Shown piece by piece: positions 8,727 to 14,008 of a stretch of 14,008 nt of DNA (position 1 is its first letter; every line of letters starts with the position of its first letter). The notes below the pieces were generated by a model, which saw only the letters and a program-made list of their open reading frames with translations, was not told the DNA's origin and did not search any database. Position numbers and translations under genes: made by a program. Origin of the DNA: Pavlovales sp. CCMP2436. Its lineage: Eukaryota; Haptophyta; Pavlovophyceae; Pavlovales. Location of the stretch: contig MU631313.1 of NCBI GenBank assembly GCA_026770615.1, positions 647,851-661,858 on the forward strand, read 5' to 3'.

Positions 8727-9698
8727 TTGATTTATGTCCTGCCATGACATGCCCGTGGGGGGGTGGGGGGAGTGGTGCCCAGCAGGGTCCAAGTATAATC
8801 CGTGGCGATGGCGGTGACTTTAGATGCTTTTGTTGTCACTTTCCCGGTTGTCTGGTGTCTCAGCATGTGAACCCCCTGTTGCATGGGCCGGGGGTAGAGG
8901 AGCTTCCTCGCGTTATTCGTGGCGGCCTGGAACAGGCCCGTGGTAATTGCCTTCTGGAGTCTTTCGTCCGCTGCTTTGTTGGCTATTATTTGAGCTGCCT
9001 CCTTTTTGGCGCAGCATATTGCCATGTGCTTCCTGAGTTCGGTGGCGTAGAGCTGTAGTTTTGGGACGGGCAGAGTCCTAAGGGTTGCTACTGTAGGCCG
9101 GGAGGGTTCCCGTGCAGTCTGGTCGCTGTTATTCGGGGCTACTTCGGGGTGCTGGGGTAGGGTCTCCTGCCATTTATCGGCAATTTTGCAAAACTCGCGC
9201 AGATAGCCCACCATTTTTTTTTTGTTAAGTTGTCCAGGCTCCACAATCCTTGTGAGTGCCCTTGCCCGTGTTCTTTATTCTTGTTGTATACCACTGCTTC
9301 TGTTATTATTAGCGCTTTTTTATACCAGAATTCCATCTGTGCGTGTGGGCCTGCATCGGGGCTCATGATGTTTTCCTGCATGGCCGGCCTGGTTTTGGTC
9401 CTTTGCGAAGTCTTGCAGGATCGGGTTGGCCTACGGCATCTTGGACCGCCCGGACTGTGAGGTCTATTAGTTGTTCTAGTGTCTCCTGTAAATTGTGCGA
9501 GCATGCTTGCCATTCGTAAGGGGTTGACGAGTCCGTAAGGACCTCTTTTTCTATGTATGCTCTTCGTAGTTCAGTGAGGAGTATTTTGAGCCATTTTTCA
9601 AGCGCGGGTTGGATCGATTCGACCGCGTCTTTCCGTCCTGTGGGATTTGCTAAATCTACTTTGAAGCGATGCGGGTGGACGTGGATTCTCTGTATCGG
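8727..9698 (-). pseudogene. Retroelement linker between endonuclease and reverse transcriptase
   Basis: After a TGA at 9699-9701, the endonuclease frame continues as RIHVHPHRFKVDLANPTGRK and a helical segment (EKWLKILLTELRRAYIEKEV). It shifts frame near 9390 (MEFWYKKALIITEAVVYNKN) and again at a homopolymer of A on the coding strand (about 9211-9221), leading to MVGYLREFCKIADKWQETLP and a Lys/Ala-rich helix (HMAICCAKKEAAQIIANKAA). It ends at a C-run frameshift near 8755 and a TAG at 8724-8726. The charged helical content resembles the region before the fingers of other LINE reverse transcriptases. Confidence 0.65.
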
Positions 9699-10559
9699 TC
9701 AGATAATGTCTCCTAGTTCCTCGAGCGGTATAGTGGCTTCGATCCAGTAGTGGGCGCTTATTAGTTTCTTTTCCTCAGATAAGGTGGGGACGCAAATCTG
9801 TTCCAAGCGGTCTGTGTGGCGCACATATTTGTCGAGGTTTGCGTTTATGAATAGGTAGTCAATTCGAGACTTCCCTTTTTCATGTTCGTGTGTGGGCAGT
9901 GCTTCCGGGTCGAAAGAGCCTGGTGGTTTCTGGTTGTGGAGGTCTGGGCAGCTTTCCATGCAAGTCTTGAAGGCGCTGGCCGCTTCGCTGTTGTCGTTGT
10001 TTAGTGTGCCGTCATTGTGTATTCTCTCGTTGATTTCCCAGACACCATCGCCATCGCCGCCTACCATGCGCACTACGCCGACTCTGTTGGAGCGGCCCCG
10101 GAGATATGTGCCCAAAAAATCTAGGAAGGGTTGTTTGGCGTTTGGGTCGCATGGGACATAGAAACTCGTGAGTTCTATTGTTTTGATTTCGCCGTCTTCT
10201 GTTGGAAAGGTGAGATCTCCTGTTATTATACGGCCTGCTGCGATCTTGTCTATATTTGAGCATTATTTAATATTTGTGAGGGGCGTTCCCAGTAAGCTGC
10301 TGATTGCTATAGCAACCCCTCTCCCCACTGCGCCCGGGGATGGGTCGTGGTATACTCAATACTGTGTATTCGGCGCCCAATATGTTGTCGAGGCATTGGT
10401 TTGCTTTGAGGGAGGTGTCCTGGAGAAGGACAATGTCATGTGGGCGTTTCTGCTTTGTGGGAGCCGCGCGCCTCACCGCATCTAGGTCTCGCCACGAGCG
10501 TGAGCGCGGCACAGGTTGCTCGCTGAAGCGGAGCTCCGCATTTTTAAAAAGGTGGTTTC
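9699..10559 (-). pseudogene. Retroelement endonuclease domain (APE-like), degenerate
   Basis: The reading opens after a stop near 10559. It gives RSWRDLDAV, then DIVLLQDTSL (matching the family LQET strand, with Asp for the catalytic Glu), then RGVAIAISS after a one-base frameshift near 10325. After a TAA at 10263-10265 it continues with RIITGDLTFP, SFYVPCD (the Y-x-P strand), VVRMVGGDGDGVWEINERI (family GDFN) and SRIDYLFI. The usual terminal SDH is SAH (LISAHYWIEA). No N-terminal Asn motif could be found, so the first strand is missing or unrecognisable. With these changes plus the stop and frameshift, it should not cut DNA. Confidence 0.75.
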
Positions 10560-10766
10560 ATAAAAAAAAATCACGATGGCGGACACCCCCATTACGTACG
10601 TGACATACCGATGGATAGGTCGAGAAAGCTAAGATAATGGATGAACCGTTATGAACTTTCGATACGGACCATAAGACTAGTGAGTGTATCACCGAGAGCT
10701 TTCGTACGGTACTGCCATCTCCGGCCGGCTCCCAGGGGTGCTCTGAATAGACACCCCCCATAGGCC
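10560..10766. other. Spacer at the 5' side of the retroelement
   Basis: No coding frame or RNA gene is recognisable. The stretch includes a nine-A run (10562-10570) just upstream of the element. It may hold the remains of the element's 5' UTR or host DNA. Confidence 0.4.
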
Positions 10767-10796
10767 TACTGGCTGGCCATGACCGGAGCTGGAGCC
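10767..10796 (-). repeat. 30-bp inverted-repeat partner B
   Basis: This is the reverse complement of 3183-3212 with a single A/G difference. It abuts a second inverted repeat that starts at 10797. Confidence 0.75.
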
Positions 10797-10946
10797 GCCA
10801 CACTAATAATTCGGATTATGCGACCCACCTGAATTGGCTAACTATAATTACATGAGTACATCAGCAAACACTTTATTCGGCAGAAAAAAAATACCAATAA
10901 ATCTGGCAAATAAATTCGCATTAGGGTCAAAATCCGAATTAGTGGC
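10797..10946. repeat. Short imperfect inverted repeat in AT-rich DNA
   Basis: The left arm at 10797-10817 (GCCACACTAATAATTCGGAT, plus one T) and the right arm at 10931-10946 (AATCCGAATTAGTGGC) are complementary if two dinucleotides are looped out. The spacer is about 113 bp and AT-rich. Confidence 0.55.
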
Positions 10947-11010
10947 CAGTTCGGGGGGGAAATCAGAAAAAGTCCAGTGAAAATCCTCCGGAACAACTCA
11001 GGAACAGGAG

Positions 11011-11085
11011 GTGGTGCCGCGGAGTTAGTTGCAGATTCGTGAATCTTTCACGAATCTGCAACATTAACAAACTCCGCGGCACCAC
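11011..11085. repeat. Long near-perfect hairpin (two perfect stems of 16 and 15 bp)
   Basis: The outer arms GTGGTGCCGCGGAGTT (11011-11026) and AACTCCGCGGCACCAC (11070-11085) pair perfectly. The inner arms TTGCAGATTCGTGAA (11029-11043) and TTCACGAATCTGCAA (11047-11061) also pair perfectly around a 3-base loop (TCT). An internal bulge of AG against CATTAACA separates the stems. The inner stem is AT-richer than the outer. It lies in non-coding DNA between the retroelement and the CbbY gene. Confidence 0.9.
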
Positions 11086-11454
11086 GACGGGAATCATGAC
11101 TTTCTTTTCGCTTCCGAACGCTGAGCAGGGAAATGTTAGTTACAAGAAGTATATTTTGTCGACCCTAGAGACACCTGGGAGGCACACAAGGTGGGCTCCG
11201 ACCGTCGAGGAGGGCTCTATTCGACATCAGCTATCAACACTTAGCGCGCAGGGGTGACCAATGTCTACTTCTTCGTCCCGGCCACCACTCTCCTCCCCAG
11301 TGCGGAATCGCGCCACTAATTTGGATTTCGACCCATTAAGTATTACATGCTTCATGATAATTTTCGAATAATTATAATAATTAACAAGAGCGCTTGTCAC
11401 CGAAACGCGGACCGTCTGGGTGTATATAGTGCAACCGCCCAACTTTAACCACGA
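11086..11454. other. Spacer downstream of the CbbY-like gene
   Basis: The stretch lies after the stop codon of the minus-strand CbbY-like gene, so its right-hand part is likely that gene's 3' UTR. It turns AT-rich at about 11330-11390. I saw no canonical AATAAA on the minus strand within it, no RNA gene, and no coding frame beyond short chance ones. Confidence 0.4.
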
Positions 11455-12681
11455 TCACGCCACGCCAAATAAATGCTTGGCGTGGTTGGCGTCAACGTAC
11501 TCCTGCAACACGTCGAGGTCGATGAAACTGAGGTCGTTGTAGACAGCGTCGGCCTGTGAGAAGTCCTCGCCCTAAGAGTAGATAGCAATGACAATAACAA
11601 TGACGAGAACTAGTAATAATTAGAACAAGAACAAGGACAATAAAGTGATTCGCAAATAACAATAACAATAAAAATAATCATACTAACCTGAGAGTAGATC
11701 GACTTGGTGATCATGCACGCCATCTTTGCCGCCTTTGCGGCGCGCAGGCCGATGTTCGTGTCCTCAATGACAATGCAGCGGTTGGTGTTGGTGCCGAGCG
11801 CCTCAGCGGCCAGCAGATAGATGTCGGGCGCGGGCTTCTTCTTGGCCACCGCGTCGCCAGCGAAGATCCGGATCTTGGAGGCGCGCGCCGGACCCATCTT
11901 CGCCACGATGGCCGCCACAGCCTGCTCATTGGACGTGGAGCAAACGGCCACGTCGAGCCCATGCGTGAGTGCGTCGTCGATGGTCGCGAGCACGCGCGGC
12001 CGGAAGGGCACGTCGCCCTTGTTGATGCGCTCCATGAAGAGCTCGGTCTTCTTCGTGTGCAGCTCCTGGCACAGGCCCCAGCGCGTCGCTTCGTCGGCTG
12101 TGGCGTACGCGGAGGGCCAACCTACCTGCATTGAGTTAGTTAGTTAGTTAGTATGAGGTCAGCAGCGCCGAGAAGCAGGCGCTCTCGGGCGCAGTCTCGG
12201 GCGCGAACCATAACTGCCCGGACTGTCCTTGGACCATAGCATGGGGGTATTGGCTGTGGCTTGTGAGGAGAAGATACAGTCATGTGCGCAGGCGAGCGGC
12301 ATTTTGAGACGAGCGAGAAGCAGCGGCCGGTCAGCGCGCGCCAGTCAGAGAGTCGTTGATTGTCGTGTGTCTGATCAGCCTCAGTGGTGGGGACGGTATC
12401 CATGTGCTCTGCTAAGGTCCCTTGATCCGAGTGTTCTCACAACGCTTGGGTCCTGTGGTGACCTGTCAGTGGACGGACATATTTCTAGAGATTTACACAC
12501 ACCTGCGGAAGATCATCGCACTCCTCTGGTAAAGAGGGGAAGAGGGGAAGGGGAGAGGGGAGGGAAGAGGGAGGGGGTTGTGCGTGTGTCTGTGGGGAGG
12601 GGGAGGGGGGGTGTGCGTGTGTGTGGGGGGGGGGAGGGGGGGTCAGGGCTATATTTTACCTCGTCACACACACACATACAC

Positions 12682-12715
<34 letters not shown>

Positions 12716-13080
12716 GCATACACACACACACACACACTCACACACACACACACCCTCCCAAAATCATTTACACACACCTCGTCCCAGTGCGCCTTCATGC
12801 GCTCCTTGCCGCCGCCGACCTCCAGCAGCTTGCCGTATGTTTCGACGTCCCACTCGGTGTCGATCCCCTTCAGCTTGAAGGCCTCGTTGAACGAGGGCCT
12901 GTGCACGTCGCGCTCAGTCTCCGCGATGACGCCGTCGCAGTCGAGCAAGAGCGTAAAGTCGTAGTCACCCATGCTCGCCGCCGCACGAGCGCGCGCCGGC
13001 GCGCCCGCACGCATTGTGTGTGCCCCCTGGCGCACACGCACGGAGGCGAGCGCGCTTGCGATCGTCAGGCAGGCGAGCAT
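11455..13080 (-). CDS. CbbY-like HAD phosphatase, probably plastid-targeted (three exons)
   Basis: The exons are 13080-12778, 12125-11688 and 11571-11455, all joined in phase 0, giving 285 residues. The core has the HAD motifs: LLLDCDGV (D47 nucleophile, D49 acid), VCSTS (S164), KKKPAP (K198) and VIEDTNIGL (E222, D223). The cap has the CbbY-type GGGKERM and HWDEVGWPSAY, the latter restored only by splicing, and the end GEDFSQADAVYNDLSFIDLD also matches the family. Plant and red-type CbbY proteins dephosphorylate xylulose-1,5-bisphosphate, a misfire inhibitor of Rubisco. That substrate is inferred here from similarity. Residues 1-36 (MLACLTIASALASVRVRQGA, then Arg/Ala-rich) resemble a signal peptide plus transit peptide, as used by secondary plastids. 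ATG 13080 has A at -3; a start at M37 (12972) would remove the leader. Other HAD sugar phosphatases of the same subfamily remain possible. Confidence 0.9.
11460..11485 (-). other. Hairpin over the 3' end of the CbbY-like coding sequence
   Basis: CCACGCCAA (11460-11468) and TTGGCGTGG (11477-11485) form a perfect 9-bp stem with an 8-base loop. It overlaps the last codons just before the TGA at 11455-11457. It may be incidental to the codons used. Confidence 0.45.
11572..11687 (-). other. Second intron of the CbbY-like gene, flanked by a direct repeat (introner candidate)
   Basis: The 116-bp intron runs from TCTCAG|GTTAGT to TCTTAG|GGCGAG and joins KSIYSQ to GEDFSQ. It is strongly AT-rich, with TTATTG and CTTGTT micro-repeats, unlike the GC-rich exons. 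The 13-mer ATCTACTCT(C/T)AGG spans the donor boundary (about 11687-11699) and recurs at the acceptor boundary (about 11571-11583). Confidence 0.85.
12130..12155 (-). promoter_or_regulatory. Tandem branch-site motifs (TACTAAC followed by CTAAC repeats)
   Basis: On the minus strand the intron ends ATACTAACTAACTAACTAAC, then TCAATGCAG. The first unit is the perfect TACTAAC branch-site consensus, and the tetranucleotide CTAA repeat supplies further CTAAC copies within branch-site distance of the acceptor. Confidence 0.6.
12228..12504 (+). repeat. Dispersed repeat, copy B (inside the CbbY intron)
   Basis: This is homologous to the minus strand of 3767-4048, with the 16-mer GGTGGGGACGGTATCC at 12386-12401, GATCCGAGTGTT just after it, and an end at CTAGAGATTTACACACAC. 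It is oriented antisense to the host gene. The two copies are clearly diverged, with substitutions and small gaps throughout. The left limit is approximate. Confidence 0.75.
12530..12655 (+). repeat. G-rich polypurine tract
   Basis: The plus strand is almost only G and A at first (12534-12577) and then G with T/C islands, with many runs of three or more G. On the transcribed minus strand this is a C/T-rich intron segment. It could form G-quadruplex or triplex structures. Confidence 0.8.
12664..12753. repeat. Interrupted (CA)n / (GT)n microsatellite
   Basis: About 90 bases of CA repeats are broken by single changes (CATA, CAAA, CGCATA, CTCA). Long open frames of alternating Cys/Val or His/Thr across it are artefacts of the repeat. 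Confidence 0.95.
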
Positions 13081-13420
13081 GTTGAACCGCGCACCAAGTC
13101 TGTGGTTCGTGCGGCCTCGCGAGTCGACGGGTGCTAATTGTGCTTACAGTAACTAACTACTGCCATATTTTGCAACGAAGCGCTGCCGCACGCGGCCCGC
13201 GGGCGGGCCCGGGAGGCGCTGCGCGGCAACAGCGGGCCGCGCGCAGAGGGAGCAGACTCGAGGCGGGACCGCTGCGCGCGGGGTGGTCTTGGCAAGCGAG
13301 CTCGCTTAGCGATATATTAAACATCGAGTTCGAATTTGAAAGCTGGAGACGGGCGCGGGTAATGTGCTCGGTACAGTTGCCCGTGCGCAGGGGGAGGTGG
13401 GCCTACCCCCGGGCATCACT
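13081..13420. other. Upstream region of the CbbY-like gene
   Basis: This presumably holds the minus-strand promoter and 5' UTR of the CbbY-like gene. It contains a very GC-rich block (13180-13290) and a short AT-rich island near 13310-13340. I recognise no coding frame, RNA gene or defined promoter motif. Confidence 0.4.
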
Positions 13421-13495
13421 GTGAAAACCCCACCTGGGGCCGGTTTTCCGGCGGTGATAATCCCACCTCGGGCCGTGATAATCCCACCTCGGGCC
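13421..13495. repeat. 21-bp tandem repeats with a hairpin
   Basis: Units lie at 13454-13474 and 13475-13495 (identical, GTGATAATCCCACCTCGGGC plus C). A related unit at 13421-13441 is separated by 12 bases. A degraded fourth unit may follow (GTGATAAACCCGGGG, near 13508). The first unit plus spacer forms GAAAACCCCA..TGGGG..GGTTTTC, able to fold back on itself. Confidence 0.8.
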
Positions 13496-14008
13496 GTGCA
13501 GGTCTTGGTGATAAACCCGGGGTGGGGCTGGGTACCTAATTAAAAATGAATTTAAGAAATTATTCACGTTTGTATACGTCGCTGGGCCTTTCAAATATAT
13601 GCCGCGTGTGTTTAGATAATTACTGTAATAACTTATGCGCGATGAAATAACTGTAAAAAAATTAGAGAGCTGGGCCCATAATGACCGCGCACGGAGGGCA
13701 ACCCGGACTGGAGCGCATGACCTGTATGCATGCTCAGGAGCACGCGAAGACGTTCACTGGCAACGCATCGATGGCTCGCCGGTAGTTTAGGTGTCTCTGG
13801 CTTGTAAGTTAGAGATCATGTGATAAAAACGCAATCGCTGGGTTTATCTAGTTAATGTTAAATGATATGAGATATGCTTCTTAATAGTAAGTATATATAT
13901 ATTGACTGATAGGGATTCAAGCTGGCGTCTGACTGTTCTGAATGTTTTGCTGGTCTGAGCGCTGCGTCGCCCATTGCCTGCTGCGTGCCTTAGTCGGCTG
14001 CGCTGGCT
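13496..14008. other. AT-rich spacer without recognised genes
   Basis: The stretch is mostly AT-rich, with a GC-richer piece at 13680-13790 and a TATATATAT run near 13895. I checked for tRNA-like and snRNA-like signals and found none that hold up. No coding frame of useful length is present. Confidence 0.5.

Larger units (their letters stand above)
4117..10559 (-). mobile_element. Degenerate non-LTR (LINE-type) retrotransposon
   Basis: Read on the minus strand, the segment encodes in order an APE-type endonuclease, a linker, a reverse transcriptase with a YMDD centre, an RNase H, a CCHC finger and a Pro-rich tail. The order EN-RT-RNase H is known from several APE-type LINE clades. No LTR, protease or integrase is visible. 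The copy is dead: in-frame stops lie at 10263-10265 (TAA), 9699-9701 (TGA), 8724-8726 (TAG), 6541-6543 (TGA) and 5703-5705 (TAG). Frameshifts lie near 10325, 9390, 9215, 8755, 8490 and 5875, and at 4968-4974. No gag-like ORF1 was found, and the 5' end seems truncated inside or just before the endonuclease. The 3' end may extend through the repeat to 3767. Base composition is less GC-rich than the host exons. Confidence 0.9.
12126..12777 (-). other. First intron of the CbbY-like gene, repeat-filled
   Basis: The 652-bp intron runs from GACGAG|GTGTGTGT to AATGCAG|GTAGG. It joins HWDE to VGWPSAY, as expected for the family. In order on the minus strand it holds a GT microsatellite, a long polypyrimidine region, the dispersed repeat in antisense, and a tandem CTAA stretch at the branch-site position. 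This makes it much longer than the gene's second intron (116 bp). Confidence 0.85.

Noticed and set aside
4117..10559. LTR retrotransposon or retroviral origin of the reverse transcriptase
   Set aside because: No LTRs, protease or integrase are present, and an APE-like endonuclease precedes the RT, which is the LINE order.
12513..12964. Open frames of Cys-Val or His-Thr repeats on both strands
   Set aside because: They are translations of the CA microsatellite and the G-rich tract within an intron.
13320..13345. A GTTCGAA motif resembling a tRNA T-loop
   Set aside because: No matching stems, D-arm or anticodon arm can be drawn around it.
13421..13495. A possible CRISPR array from regularly spaced repeats
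   Set aside because: There are only two directly adjacent identical units with no spacers, and the setting is eukaryotic.

Overview
The window looks like nuclear DNA of a unicellular eukaryote, most likely a GC-rich alga with a plastid. Two genes have spliceosomal introns (GT..AG, C-rich polypyrimidine tracts, a yeast-like TACTAAC branch site). One of them is a CbbY-type phosphatase with a leader that resembles a bipartite plastid-targeting sequence. There is also a decayed non-LTR retrotransposon, and the spacers are AT-rich with microsatellites. I infer a haptophyte- or stramenopile-like alga from style only; no marker gene fixes the lineage.

Layout. 1-784 (minus): the start or an internal exon of a Pro/Gln-rich protein built from 46-residue tandem repeats; it runs off the window. 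785-1316: a spacer between divergent genes. 1317-2685 (plus): a two-exon gene for a single-pass membrane protein with a basic Ser/Pro-rich tail, a Cys-rich segment and an Ala/Glu/Lys-rich helix. 2686-4116: AT-rich DNA, then GC-rich DNA without a convincing gene, ending in a dispersed repeat (about 3767-4048). 4117-10559 (minus): one degenerate LINE-like element, in order endonuclease, linker, reverse transcriptase, RNase H, CCHC finger and Pro-rich tail, broken by several stops and frameshifts. 10560-11454: AT-rich spacer with a strong long hairpin (11011-11085) and other inverted repeats. 11455-13080 (minus): the three-exon CbbY-like HAD phosphatase gene. 13081-14008: spacer with short 21-bp tandem repeats, otherwise empty.

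How the parts relate. The retroelement accounts for almost half of the window. A repeat next to its 3' end has a second copy inside the first intron of the CbbY gene, so that intron appears to have grown by insertion. The second CbbY intron is flanked by a 13-bp direct repeat that contains both splice sites, which is what an introner-type insertion leaves. The window therefore shows two different routes by which mobile DNA may shape introns in one gene. I found no bacterial-type operon, CRISPR array, rRNA or convincing tRNA.
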